Below are positions 20,484 to 32,853 of a stretch of DNA of 64,000 nt, piece after piece. The DNA lies in assembly GCA_949130495.1 (NCBI GenBank), contig OX422216.1:364708605-364772604 (forward strand). Direction: 5' to 3'. A program made the position numbers and the translations under genes. This DNA comes from Sambucus nigra. Lineage: Eukaryota; Streptophyta; Magnoliopsida; Dipsacales; Adoxaceae. A model generated the notes under the pieces. That model had not been told where the DNA came from. It worked only from the letters and a program-made list of their open reading frames with translations, and did no database searches. Position 1 is the first letter of the stretch. Each line of letters begins with the position of its first letter.

Positions 20484-22047
20484 GCCCTGTTTTTGTGAGA
20501 TTTTTTTAGTTTTATTTTTAGCCCTTTTCTTTTAAGTTTAAGGCTTAGGGACCTTATCTTGGGAAGTAATTAAGAGTATTATAGGTTTATGTTAGGGAGA
20601 CATATATCCTAGGCTAGCATGGGGTTAATTGGGCTTATCTTGAGGATTAGTTTATAGAGGTTAATCTTCCATATGATATAGGAAGTTAACCTAGAATTAA
20701 TAGAAGGTAGAATGATAAAGTTTGGGATTTTTGGGAGACTTGTATTGTGGAAAATTACCTTTCATGGTTTATGGTATGATTTCGGAATCTTGGAGACTAG
20801 TGTAAGGATAATCGCACTTCGGGTCCTAGGTCATTAATATATTATGACTATGAGAATAAGACATGCACATTCTAAAATTTGTATTTAATCATTGAGAATA
20901 AATGATATTGAGAATGAACTAAGTGAATGTTTTCAAAGATGGAAAAATGATTTTTGTAAATGATAATTTGCATATACACACCTCTCTAAATCTCTATCAT
21001 AAGGAAAGTTACGCGCATGAGGTGAAGTCCCCTGGCTAGTGAATGTAGGGTGAATATAGTCCTCGTCCATATGACCGGTTATTTTATGATATGTTTATTT
21101 TAGCAATGTGGGGTAATTCCGGGTGTGGTTATGACTCACTCAATCTAATCTCTTGCAATTTGTTGTAAATACATTTCCTGGATGTAAGAAGGGAAATGGA
21201 AAGTTATGAGATGAAATTGAATTGGTAAACATTTTGTAAAATGAATTGCCATATATGTATTTCCTAAAGAGAAAAGTAATTGTGCATTTATATTGGGAAT
21301 AATTAAAATGATGTCTCCTTGAGTATATGTTGATGAGTTCTCCCATGTTTATATGAATATTGAGCATTTTCATTGATATTACGCTAGGTTGTGCTTTTAG
21401 ATTGAGAGTTGAGAAATTTTATATTAATTACGAGAGAAAGTTACGTTCATAACTATCATGCATTTTATTCACGTGGTGATCATATCAAACCGGGCCCTGT
21501 CCCATCTACATTTCCTTGTTTTGCCTGAACTCCTTGTTCGTTCAGGTTCTCTACCGCAAGGACACCCGTATTGGCCTTTCCATTCCTGCTGTCATGGGGC
21601 TATAGCATTTTGCGGATGCTGTAGGATATTTGTTCTATACGCTTCTATTCCTTGTACTCTAGCTATGTTCAGTTATTTATTCGGCCGTGTTGCCCATACT
21701 TTGTACTCAGTTATTATAATGTGCTATTTAATTGTAATACTCAGTGTAACATGTTTGTATTAGTCTGTTAACCGACAGCTTATTCGGTTATTACTTTATG
21801 TATTATTGTCATTCTTTTACCCATTGATTTTTGGTATCCACCTTCTTTGCAAATGGGATTGTCTAAGTGCTTTTCTTTTAACTTACAAAGTTTCACCTGA
21901 CAGTCCGTTTTCTAAAATAATTGGTGGTTATCTCATATTAATATTTTAACGACAGTGATGCTAAGAATGGACCATCTATGATTCCAGTGATTATTGGAGT
22001 ATCGGGTTGGCCACCTCTTATTTTAGTAGGCGGGTTGTCACACTTAG

Positions 22048-25000
22048 AATGACTTAGTTTCATCACCTTGTTTTGACATAACATAAATTAAACTCTCTTA
22101 AATTGAAAAATGTATTAAAACTTGTGTGTTAGTTGATTCGGACAATTTGTACATATACATTATGCAATATACTTTTTTTCATAGAAAAATATGTTCATAA
22201 AAATAATTTCTTATGTGTGTATTTTTAGTATGAGTGTTCTAGGTTGAGAACAAACATACTTAGAGTGTTTGCCAAAATATTTTCAAAACTCTTGGATGGA
22301 AAATACTTGTTTTTAAAATCTCTGGGCAAAGCTTCGACCTGCCTCACCGGTGCTTTGGTCCAAGTCCAAATTTTGTAGACATAACCATGAAATGGAAAAT
22401 CATAACAGGTTTGCTCTAACATAGAATTTACTCACTGTAACAAAGCTCTAGTGACAACTCTAAATCTAGTGCAAAAGGCAATCTGTTTAAAAGATAACAT
22501 TGTAAATCGTGATGATCCTCTTTTGTAGCCATATATTTTATTGTGTCTAAGAAGCAACCTATTTTTTATGGATGAGAATGACTTCGATGATTTGAAGGCT
22601 TATGTCCACAAGTTTTAAACCTCCTATTTAATTCATCTTCTTCTTCCTCACAAAATAAGGTCAAGATTTTTAAAAAAAGGCTTTCATTGGTTTATCAAGT
22701 TAAAGAAATTATATTTTCTTAAGAGAAAAAACATTCTTTGTATTTTTGAGATATTCATTATTGTCATTCTAATTTAAAGTATTTTCAAGTTTGATTACTT
22801 CTCTCAATATTTGAACAAAACACTGTGTAAAATTAATTCCTGAGAAACTTCAAATATTTTTAATATCTCAAAAATATTTTGTGAGTTTGTTTTGATTAGC
22901 TAAACATTTTTTTAAAAACTTTCCCCAATCTTTAGGCCCTGACATCCTATGAAGTTAGATCTAAAAATATAGTCTTTTCACTTGTTCCTTTGGAACAAGA
23001 ATATAGTTTTCTTTAACTTTAAAAAAAAGATATGAATATTTGGTGCAAACGCGATATAATCAATGGAAGCTAACAGCTGCAATGTGGAGAATGGTCAAAG
23101 AACAATCCGTGCTTGATTTTTAAGCTAGAAGATGGAAATATATCTTCTGGAGGTTTTGCATTATTGATTCTAGGATAGGTTCGAGTTTGTAAGTCATTTC
23201 TCCCTTTTGTAAAACTTTACCAATATAGTGGAGGTGTTGGTTTGACACGAGTTTTTTCCTACAAGGGTTTTTTGTATAAATCCTCATCTCAGGTGGATGA
23301 TTTATTATTTCGCATTTTTATTTATTTTATATGCTTCATGAACATATATTGTTAAAAAAGCAACATGTAAGTCTTCATTTTGTCACTTAGACGCTAGGAT
23401 TAACTTTTTACCTAATAAGGTTTAAGAGAAACATTACCTTCATTTTAGTAATAATTTTTAATTGGGGTAGTCCCTCTCTACACGCACATTCCTTCGTATC
23501 AAGACAAACAAAATAGATAGTATTATACCTTTCGGGCTAATCCTAAGACAGTTTGAGGCCTGTGAATGATCCAGAGATTGTGATTACTTTTAGTTTATTT
23601 TAGAACATGCTGAGAAACCTTAGTTTGAGAATCCCTTAAAAAGTAGATATATGCTTAGGCAGAAAAGTGGTGCTAGTGATAAGTGTAGGAACATCCATAA
23701 ATCGATGTGGGTAAAAAAAAGAACTTGTGTGTGGAAATGTACTCGACTAATGGGTGGCTATTAGTATGCTTATGAATGGGTGTAAGAAGGATCGACTTTT
23801 GTAATTAGAGGACGTTTGATATGTATATGTGTATGTGCGAGAAGACGCGAATTAGGATAGTTTGATATCTAATTTCAGGTGTGAGAGACGGATAAAATGG
23901 TAAGGTATGAAAAGTAAGAGATGGAAGCATCTCTATGGGTAGAACATATCGAGAGATATATTGTAGAGGCTTGTGCTAACGATAAGGACTCGACATTGCG
24001 CCTACGTACCCATGTACCCATGAGATCAAAGCCTACGTAGTTTAGTTTATATATGCATTTAAGCATATATGTTATGTGGATATGCGCAAGAAATCATTGC
24101 TTTGAGATAGTAAAATGTCTCATGGTTTTTAAAATGTGAGAGATGGAAGCATATCTATAGTACAATATATCAAGAGACATAATGAAGAGGGTTTTTCTCA
24201 TGAGGGAAGCCTCGGTATTGCGCCTATGTACCCAGGGATACCTTGGATCAAAGCCTAAAAGTTTGTTTTATTATAGTGAGACACATTGAAAGGTTCTAAC
24301 ATGATGTATGTGCAAGTGTGAGGATTTAACTTAAGAAGGGAGAATTTGTTTATGAACCAAGAGTCTAATTCTAGAAGGGAGCAGAATGAGAGTGGACCCG
24401 AAGTCACCAATAAAGATATACATGTCTGTCAGAAGATCACTAAATTGAAAGTGTTTTTAAACCTTTGTGTTAGTTTGCAAATATATAGGATGAGATGTGT
24501 AGACATCCTCTACTGACAGAGGGTATATGGCTAAGTAAGGGGGGTTATGCTAAGGATGTCATGTTCTAGGGCTGAAAGGATGATTGGAACATGACACTTT
24601 GGGATTGGAGGGGACCAAAAGTCATCGACAGGGATCTATTTATCCCTTATCAAAATGGTTAAAATCCTGGAGGTGTCATGGGCCTCGAGATGATCCGGAG
24701 TGATAGGTATGATCACTTCATCTGAAAAAGGGGGTTTGGACTAGAGACAGAGGCATCCATAAATATAATCCAGTAATAGACGTATTATAAGTCTTATGAA
24801 GTGTAACTCGGTATTGGGCCTACGTACTTATGAGATTCCAGGATCAAAGTCAACCTAGTTCTAACCAAATGGGCATATGTATAGGTGTATATTGTAGGAT
24901 ACTGGATATAAACTATACAACATTATGGTATTTATGGAGCCTAGACCTTTATATTGCATTTTCGTTATGAGTTGGATCATATATTCATATATTACAAATA

Positions 25001-26628
25001 CGTAATAAACATAGGTGTTTGATAAATATGCCAAGAAAACACAGATTCGGGGATGCCACCATTGACATGGGAATGTTCTCTCAGAGAAGTGGTAAAGAGT
25101 AATCAAATTTTAGACTTTAGTCATAAATAAGTTTAAGAATAACTCAGTTCATGGGCAATTTCCTAAGATTAGTTTTGAAAAGTATGTTTTCGTCTAGTGC
25201 TTACTTGTACCAATTCGGATTAGCATTGTTAAACATATGAATATGTTGTCAAGCTCAATAAGCAAAGGTGCTAGGTTAAAATTAGGCTTTAAAACATAAA
25301 CATTGTAAAATTCATACCCGGTACCCAAACGGGTGTTGGACTAAGTTATTAAGGTCGATATGTACATTTCTATGTCATAATATGTATATATGATATTGAC
25401 CTGAGTTTTCTTGAGAGTTTTTACCCTTGTAATGTGAGACGAGTTTTTCCCTAGAGAGCATTCCCTGTGAGGTGGCACTATCGGACAGATCTTCTCTAGA
25501 AAGGTCTCGTCTCTGTGGGATGCACACAGAGGTTTGCCTCTATTTGTTAGAGGAAGAAAATTTTTGGAACGTCGAGACTTCTCTCGCGATTTCAGAATGA
25601 ACTCCAGATTATTAATACTAAGGGTTGAAGAAAGTTAGAAAATCGAATCAATGTTGGGTTTAAGGATGTATATTCTAGTATGGTAGGATTTATATTTATA
25701 GTTGTTGGCTCAAAGTAATCAACCTTGTGATTCATGCCCTGATCAACCGTGCAGTTGATGATAAAATACATGTGCTGTCATGGATAGGTTCTAGTAGGAC
25801 ATTTATATGGCTAAGTATGCTTTGGAGGGACAACTGTCCTCAAAGGAAGGACCATGCGGTAAATGTCCTGATCTTGTAATGATTACTAGAGGATCTTTAA
25901 TTGTGCGGTTCATGGGATCAACTATGCGGTTGAAGAAATAAAGTTCACAATCATGGGTTTTTGTTTGGTATTTTTATTATGGCCTAATAGTTAAGATATT
26001 TATATTTCTACCCCATGGGACTTTGGGGTGTTTGTGGTTAGAAATGTTAAGCCGAGATTATGGATATATGTGTCCATATACCTCGATTTTTAACCTAAAT
26101 CCTCTCCCCTATTGTACTTCCCCAATTATAGATACCAATTTCGAGATGCACTATAACTAATACAACCATTTGAATTTTAGAGAGTCTAATCTTAACTCCT
26201 AACCTGACTATAACCATACATATCATAACCTCTATTTAAGTGAGCTCTTGGTATTACGTAACACATGTAATTCCATACTCAAGGGTGAAACCATAACATT
26301 CCTATGAAAAATTAATTAGGTGATTAATCCAAACCTTGCTATTATGTTACCATTATCATATTTATTTTTATTTAAGTAATCTGTTAAAGTATATAGTTCA
26401 CTAGAAATTGTTATAACATGTTTTTAATAAGATCTTTTCTTATCAATATTGGATTAAGTAGGATATTTCTTTAACTGATGGTTTTAAACCTCTTTCGTTG
26501 TCTAATATTTTTTAGCTTCGATTGCAGGAACCAAGAAAAAGGTTAGTGTTGTTTTGTCCATAATAAGGATCGTAACTGAGGAGTTATGTAGTGTATTCTT
26601 CTTCTATTCTAGTTGTGTAGTAGTATAT
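22048..26628. other. Unassigned flank, probably leader/LTR of the old minus-strand gypsy
   Basis: This sequence continues the copy that Tekay split. No coding domain is recognisable in 4.6 kb. A motif close to ctcggtattgcgcctacgta followed by ggatcaaagcc recurs three times (23989-24042, 24211-24260, 24807-24860). Part of 23870-24060 is a diverged duplicate of 24110-24260. The minus ORF 22225-22422 (65 codons) has no family I know. Confidence 0.4.
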
Positions 26629-26633
26629 GTTGT

Positions 26634-27694
26634 TGAAAAACGTGTAAATGAGCGCGGTGTGTGATATCGATTTGAATTAATTCGCAAGTTTCCAATTAAA
26701 CCTTATTTAATTAGAGTCTATTTAGAAAAAAAATTAATTCAGCCCCTAAACATGTATCAAAACGTCATAAATCATTCAAACCATGCATGAAAAATAAAGA
26801 CGACCGATTCAGGAAAAAAACCCTTTCGGGTAAAACCTTGTATAATACTTTAACGAATTCACAAGACCTTTGACTTACATACAACCTGATAATCTCCCAC
26901 AAGTGTGTAATGCACGGTGCCTTCAGTAAACCTTCAAAGATACGAGAGACAGCAAAATACCCTCCAGGTGTCGGTTCATCGTCTTCGGCTCGTCCACATG
27001 CAGAATGACTACTCTCGGTATCCACCGATCAAATATGGAGATCCCTTCTCCACAAAGGTTGAACAAAAGCAAAGTATTGTTCTTGAACACCAAAACAATT
27101 CACTAAAGCATATGTGAGTTTTGTGAATTGAAAACAAAAAGGGATTAAACCCTAAAAGGAAGAAGCCAAAAGAATTCTTCTTTCGCAGTTTTTATGTTCT
27201 GTAAAATACTGAGATTTCTTAATAAAAATGAAACCATTTAATGAGTATTTATACAAAAACACGCCGCCTCAAAAAACGTACTCGTTCGAACGAGATAGCA
27301 GTCTCGCACGAACGTCTTAGGGATGTCGTTCAAACGACATCGCGCGACGTCCAATGCCGCTCGAACGAGATGGCTATCTCGCTTGAACGACCTGGGCGTC
27401 AAAATCGAGGTATGCTCCAACACTTAGAAAAAATTACTCATTCTTAAATTTGACGAAAAGGTTCGCTCCAACACTTAGAAAATATTTTGTAAAAATATCC
27501 CAAAAGCTCTACGTGGAAAGTTAAGGTATTTAAAACAAAACCTTACCAAAGTAAACTTCGCGGAGTCTTTTTTATGAAGAACTTGATATTCAGATCTGTC
27601 TTTGATGATTGAATGTTCTTGAAAACTCTTTGACGGTGTAGCGGTATATGACATAATAAATTGATAACGGAATTATAAAAAATATGTCCTTACA
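26634..27694 (-). repeat. 3' LTR of the gag-only copia (1061 bp)
   Basis: On the minus strand it starts TGTAAGGACATA and ends ACGTTTTTCA. It contains the inverted-motif cluster CTCGTTCGAACGAGAT (27280-27400). Confidence 0.92.
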
Positions 27695-27707
27695 AATCAC
27701 CCCCTAT
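27695..27707 (-). promoter_or_regulatory. Polypurine tract of the gag-only copia
   Basis: The minus strand reads ATAGGGGGTGATT directly before the 3' LTR. Confidence 0.75.
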
Positions 27708-27953
27708 GTCTATGCCGGTACATACATAAAAAATCCGAATTATCAAAAACCAAAATGCCTATACAAATCTACCCTCCCATGAATAAATTTGCAAGATCTC
27801 AAACTGTTCTTCGAAAATACTTCATCAAATCTCAAAGATTTTCTCATCAGGGTGTGCAACATCATGATCTTCAATCTTTATACCGACACACATGAGATAA
27901 AGAATAAATACCTTCGTGACGCATCGAGTTTGAAATGATATAAGAATAAATCA

Positions 27954-28496
27954 TTAATAACTCAAATCTCCCCCATAATGCAAAAACTCCCCCATAACAT
28001 GATAATTCTTTCTCCCCCTTTTTATGATGTCCCCAAATAGACAGATAAGAAGAAAAAAATCAAAACATGGAGTGTCACGATAAAATGCATAGCAAATATG
28101 GATCAAACTACGCGCATGTAAAGGTATGTCCCAAAAAATTTCACAATCTATTTTTAGATTTTTCAATTTTTTATACAAAAATAAGATAACAAAAATCACA
28201 TCATGGATTTTAAACTCAAATAACCAAGTCATGGAAATGGAATGTATGGGTGTGAACACATTCGATAGGTAAATCAACTCAATCAATCGTATGTGCACAA
28301 TGCATATGTGTACTCCTAACGAATGAACATCAAAAGTATCATTAGGTGTAAAAATTGTTGAATTTAGATGGCATCGTCTTATCCAAATCAACAAATCAAA
28401 GTCAAAGTGATTTCCACACCAATAACGTCCAAAACTATTTAGCGCTTTTTCAAGATTTTCAAGGACGTGCAAACCCGTTATAAAATCTCCAACCAA
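27954..28496 (-). CDS. 180-codon ORF of unknown nature between gag and 3' LTR
   Basis: This is an open frame on the same strand as gag, in the space where pol is missing. It is rich in Ile, Phe, Leu, His and Cys, with a hydrophobic run HDVIFVILFLY near residue 100 that could be a membrane segment. The neighbouring ORF 28742-28966 is also hydrophobic. It matches no retrotransposon protein I recognise. It may be a chance frame in T-rich sequence. Its length in 35% GC DNA is the only argument for coding. Confidence 0.25.
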   Translation of the reverse strand: MVGDFITGLHVLENLEKALNSFGRYWCGNHFDFDLLIWIRRCHLNSTIFTPNDTFDVHSLGVHICIVHIRLIELIYLSNVFTPIHSISMTWLFEFKIHDVIFVILFLYKKLKNLKIDCEIFWDIPLHARSLIHICYAFYRDTPCFDFFLLICLFGDIIKRGRKNYHVMGEFLHYGGDLSY

Positions 28497-29258
28497 ACTC
28501 CCTCATATATATTTTATTTTAGAGGTGTTAAACTAAATTCTCAAACTTTGGAGAATTGGTGCAAAAACCTAATAGGCCCATAATTGGCATGAATTTCTTT
28601 TTATTGCCTTTAAATTTTTTCGGGCTCTTTTAAATCTCTTTGGACCCTGGATAATAAAATTCCTCAATTTTTTAGGTCCAATTTAAACGGCGGCTTAATC
28701 GCAAAGGATAAAAGAAAATCTTTCGTAGCCCTTCACCGTTTTCAACCAAAGCACACAAACTCACAAACGGCTCTTACATGCACAACTTTCTTATCAAATT
28801 TTATTGCATTTGGTTTGTTTAAAGGATAGGATTGAAGTGAAAACACCCAACCAACATGTGATAAGACAAGCACAATAATCAAACAAATCCATGCATGTGT
28901 GCAATAAACGAAATCATGAGTTAAACATGTAGGAAGTAATACATAATTACATATCAATGACTCCAAACATTACAGAGCACATGGATCAATTGACCTATTG
29001 TCTGAAAACACTATCAAATAGTCACATGAAAATTGGAATGATGTTGTGACTTGGTCATCCTAAGAGTCCATCCATAAACGGTGCAAACAAAATACAAAAA
29101 TCTTTTGGATTTTTTTAAAAAATTTATCAAAATAAAATCTTTTTATATTTTTCAAAAAAATTTCAAAAGAAAAAATTTATACAAAAATGATGCATACTAG
29201 CAATAGGCAAAATAATGTCAACATGAAAAACATCCTATGCTAGTAAACAAGTCAAACC

Positions 29259-31070
29259 TCAATCGTTAGGTGCGGAGGGGTTTTCCAAAGGTGGTGCCAA
29301 CTTATGAAAAATCTCCATCAAATTTTGTGAAGTTTTGACTAAAAACTTCACTTGTTCACCTAGATGTGAAAACTCTCTCATATAGTCTCCAGGAGCATGT
29401 AAAGTATCATGTGTGGGTGCATGTGGGGCAGAAACATGTGTAGTAGCAAAACGTGACACATAACCCAACTTAAAACAAAATTCTGTAAGGTGTACTCTCC
29501 TTTTGCAATGGGAACAAACATATATAGGCCTAGAAACACCTTTATCAGAAACTCTAGGATGCGCTCTCCTAATAGGAATGGGACGCCTAGGTGTGTTAAG
29601 GTGAGACTCACGTGAATCAAACACTAAAGTGGGAATCGGCTCGGGAGCTTATTGGGAAGTAGAAACACCGTCATAACTTATTCCTAACTTCTCACCTTTA
29701 CCCTTAAGAACCACCTTTTCAACCTTTTTAGGTGCATTCTCAAAATTGACTTTGACCTCCCTGGCACATTCGAGATCACACTCTAGTTGGGATACACGTC
29801 TCGTCAGACTAGACACCGTATCGTTCAAATCATATTTTTCTTTTCTTGAAACCTCCTTCTCTCTCTCCAAATTTAACACTCGACGACCTAAATCCCTATT
29901 ATACTTCTTTGTTTTTAAGGTCTCGGTGTACAAATCTCTAAAGGCTTTTTGGAGCTCATTTTTATCACCACTCTCAAACTCGTTATCATCTCCATTAGAA
30001 ACACTCGAGTCATCACCGGTGCTTTCATGACTACTATCAATGTGAGACAAAGTGGGTGTGCTCACACGACTCGAAAAAGCTACACACATCCCATGTTCTA
30101 AACCTTTATCAGACTCATCTCCCTCATCACCCTCATCATCCTCACTATCACTAAGTGTGGCGGGAATAGCAGTCTCTTTTCCCTTTCTCCTTATCCTAGT
30201 AGGACACTCTTTAGCTATGTGCCCTTTTCCCTCACACTCAAAGCACCTGATGTCATTCTCCTTGTCACTGTCTTTGGCCTCTACTTTCTTTTTATTTGAC
30301 TCAAAAGATTTCTTTTTATCAGAATAATTTTCTTTTTTTATTTTAGAGAAACTTTTTCAAAAATTTCACAAGCATGGCCACATCATCAAAATCAAACTCA
30401 CCCTCAGAATCGGACTCACAAATTTTTCTTTCTTTTTCTTAAAATGAGTATTTAAAGCAACGCATTTATCCTTAGCCTTAATGGTTTGGGGAAACATGTT
30501 TATCTCATAGGTTTGAAGGTCTCCTATAAGTTCTTCCAACTTAAGTGATTTCAAATTTCCCAAAGAGTTCAAAACAGTGACTTTAGGAATAAAGCGTTTT
30601 GGGAAAGATCTCAAAATCTTTTTAACGACACGCGTGTTATCAATCACCTCACCCAAATTAAAACGGGTGTTAACAATGTCCGACAAACGTGCATAAAATC
30701 ATCAAAGCATTCAAACTCAAATATGGTGATAGTCTCAAATTGGGTGGCCAAATTTTGTAATTTTGATTCTTTAACCGCGTTCGTTCCCTCATGTGTCAAT
30801 TTCAAAATAACCCATGCCTCTTTAGATGTGGTCCACGTCATAATTCGGCGGAACTCGTTGGGAGTGACAGCTCCAAAAATGGCACTTAAACCATGTGAAT
30901 TAAATTTAGACAATTTAAAATCATCTTCAGTCCAGGCTGACACGGGTTTTAAAGAGGTGATATTATCAATGGTGACCATGGGAGGAGTCCACCCATTTTT
31001 CCAAAGGAACCAAACACGCTCTTCAATGGCTTCTAAACTAGATTTCATGCGAGCTTTTCAATAGGCATAA
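29259..31070 (-). pseudogene. Copia Gag of the gag-only element, frameshifted
   Basis: Read right to left: N-terminal segment 31048-30644 (ERVWFLWKNGWTPP, EFRRIMTWTTSKEAWVIL, LTHEGTNAVKESKLQ); a one-base loss near 30698; capsid-like part 30686-30366 (VVKKILRSFPKRFIPKVTVL, LEELIGDLQTYEINMF); another shift near 30440; knuckle CFECEGKGHIAKEC near 30250; acidic and coiled-coil part 30089-29649; then a second zinc motif CSHCKRRVHLTEFC near 29520, typical of the Gag-Pol join of SIRE-like copia elements, in the C-terminal piece 29624-29259. Unlike its two relatives, this copy has Gly (GGA) where they have a TGA. A lineage assignment to SIRE is probable, not proven. Confidence 0.8.
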
Positions 31071-31214
31071 TTAGACCCGTCAAAAATAGGCATCTGATTA
31101 TATAAGTGCTCCATAGGAAAAATTGCGACTTTTCACAAAACTAATTTTTCAAAAAAAATCAATATCACACAATTTTTGCGAAAAATAGGAATACGCGATA
31201 AATTAGCGCAACCT

Positions 31215-31226
31215 GCTCTGATACCA
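31215..31226 (-). promoter_or_regulatory. tRNA-iMet primer-binding site
   Basis: The minus strand reads TGGTATCAGAGCAGGT just inside the 5' LTR. Confidence 0.9.
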
Positions 31227-31229
31227 ATT

Positions 31230-32283
31230 TCAAAAACGTGTAAATGAACGCGGTGTGTGATATCGATTTGAATTAATTTGCAAGCTTCCAATTAGACCTT
31301 ATTTAATTAGAGTCTATTTAGAAACAAAATTAATTCAGCCCCTAAACATGCATCGAAATGTCATAAATCATTCAAACCATGCATGAAAAATAAAGACGAC
31401 CGATTTAGGAAAAATAACCTTTCGGGTAAAACCTTTTATAATACTTTAAAGAATTCACAAGTCCTTTAACTTTCATACAATCTGATAATCGCCCACAAGT
31501 GTGTAATGTATCGTGCCTTCAGTAAACCTTCAAAGGTACGAGAGACAGTGAAATACCCTCCAGGTGTCGATTCGTCGTCTTCGGCTCGTCAACACGCAGA
31601 ATGACTACGCTCGGTATCCACCGATCAAATATGGAGATACCTTCTCCACAAGGTTGAAGAAAAGCAAAGTATTATTCTTAAACACTAAAACAATTCACTA
31701 AAGCATATGGGAGTTTTGTGAATTGAAAACAAAAAGGGATTAACCCTAAAAGGAAGAAGCCAAAAGAATTCTGCTTTCGCAATTTTTCTGTTCTTTAAAA
31801 TGCTGAGACTTCTTAATGAAAACGAAACCATTTAATGAGTATACTAAAATGAGTGGCCTCGAAAAATGTGCTCGTTCGAACGAGATAGCAGTCTCGCGCG
31901 AACGACTTAGGGATGTCGTTCAAATGATATATCGCGACATCCAATATCGCTCGAACGAGATGGTTATCTCACTTGAACGACCTAGGCGTCAAAATCGAGG
32001 TACGCTCCAACACTTAGAAAAAATTACTCATTCTTAAATTTGACGAAAAGGTCCGCTCCAACACTTAGAAAATATTTTGTAAAAATATCCCAAATGCTCT
32101 AAGTGAAAAGTTAAGGTATTTAAAACAAAACCTTACCAAAGTAAACTTCGCGGAGTCTTTTTGACGAAGAACTTGATATTCGAATCCGTCTTTGATGCTT
32201 GAATGTTCTTGAAAACTCTTTGACGGTGTAGCGGTATATGACATAATAAATTGATAACGGACTTATAAAAATATGTCCTTACA
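31230..32283 (-). repeat. 5' LTR of the gag-only copia (1054 bp)
   Basis: Near-identical partner of 26634-27694, starting TGTAAGGACATA on the minus strand. Confidence 0.92.
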
Positions 32284-32288
32284 GTTGT

Positions 32289-32550
32289 ATTTACTTATTA
32301 ACTTATTTGGTTTATACTCTTAGAAGTTGTAATATGTTGGAGTTATTTCAACTATTTTATTTCAGCCTTTCCTTGTACATGTGGATATTCAGGCTTTTGA
32401 TTAATGGCATATTCGTATGGTTTTTGTTTATATATATTTTATTGCACTCTTATGTTATTCAACCCTCTTATAATTTTATTAATTTGATGACTCTCATAAA
32501 TTGAGTATTTAGGATTAATCACCTAAAATATCGAATTATGGGGTGTCACA
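32289..32550 (-). repeat. Probable LTR edge of the old minus-strand gypsy
   Basis: On the minus strand the segment begins TGTGACACCCCATAATTCG, a very common LTR start. Leftward it continues, past the copia insertion, into 26628. No partner is visible in the window, so this is inference. Confidence 0.4.
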
Positions 32551-32850
32551 TCAATAACATTCTCTGAACCATTTCCAAGACAAATATTTTGGGAGACTTA
32601 ACAATAAGAGTTACATTATTTTGATCACTCCCATTGTTTATGCTGATAATTTATAAAGCAAACCATAGGAAACAAATGTATCTAATGTATGGAAACTCAA
32701 ATTTCCTTTTAAACATCATGTTGGGCCTATATGTAATAATTATATATCAGTATCAACAATCTCCCATTTTCCATGAAAATTATGATGAAGAGGCCTTATA
32801 GTCCCCTAGATATTCACATGTGGAATACTAGTGATTCTTTGTGTTCGAAC
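32551..32850. other. Unassigned AT-rich sequence
   Basis: No coding, repeat or RNA signal seen between the LTR edge and the Harbinger MITE. Confidence 0.4.
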
Positions 32851-32853
32851 TTA

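Larger units (their letters stand above)
9063..22042 (+). mobile_element. Tekay/Del-type chromovirus (Ty3/gypsy), with nested insertions
   Basis: The element is bounded by TGTAACAA at the left and GTCACA at the right. A perfect 5-bp target duplication CTTAG lies at 9058-9062 and 22043-22047. The LTRs are 9063-14826 and 18777-22042, the primer site begins at 14829 and a polypurine tract lies at 18762-18774. The interior is only 3.95 kb and encodes decayed RNase H, integrase and a chromodomain-position tail on the plus strand, so it is both mutated and shortened. Over the first 300 bases the two LTRs differ at about 17 positions, so the insertion is not recent. A copia fragment and a hAT MITE inserted later into its LTRs. 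Confidence 0.88.
18777..22042 (+). repeat. 3' LTR of the Tekay element (with hAT MITE)
   Basis: It starts TGTAACAACCC and ends GTTGTCACA, followed by the CTTAG duplication. Without the MITE it is about 2.67 kb. It aligns with the left LTR through both the palindrome array and the distal part (20745 onward matches 13277 onward). Confidence 0.9.
26634..32283 (-). mobile_element. Gag-only copia retrotransposon with both LTRs (TR-GAG-like)
   Basis: The element is 5,650 bp, with LTRs at 26634-27694 and 31230-32283. A perfect 5-bp target duplication GTTGT lies at 26629-26633 and 32284-32288. It has a tRNA-iMet primer site (31215-31226) and a polypurine tract (minus strand of 27695-27707). The interior encodes Gag on the minus strand and no protease, integrase, RT or RNase H. 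Such terminal-repeat elements carrying only gag are known from plants and must move with enzymes supplied by other copies. In the first 290 bases the LTRs differ at about 20 positions. The terminal TG of the right LTR has become TC. Confidence 0.9.

Noticed and set aside
30052..30327. Ser-rich plus-strand ORF of 91 codons
   Set aside because: Complement of the acidic and Lys-rich part of Gag. Composition follows from the real gene.
31215..31226. tRNA-like 3' sequence GCTCTGATACCA, considered as a tRNA gene fragment
   Set aside because: It is the primer-binding site of an LTR element, only 12-16 bases match, and no cloverleaf is present. The same applies at 11704 and 14829.
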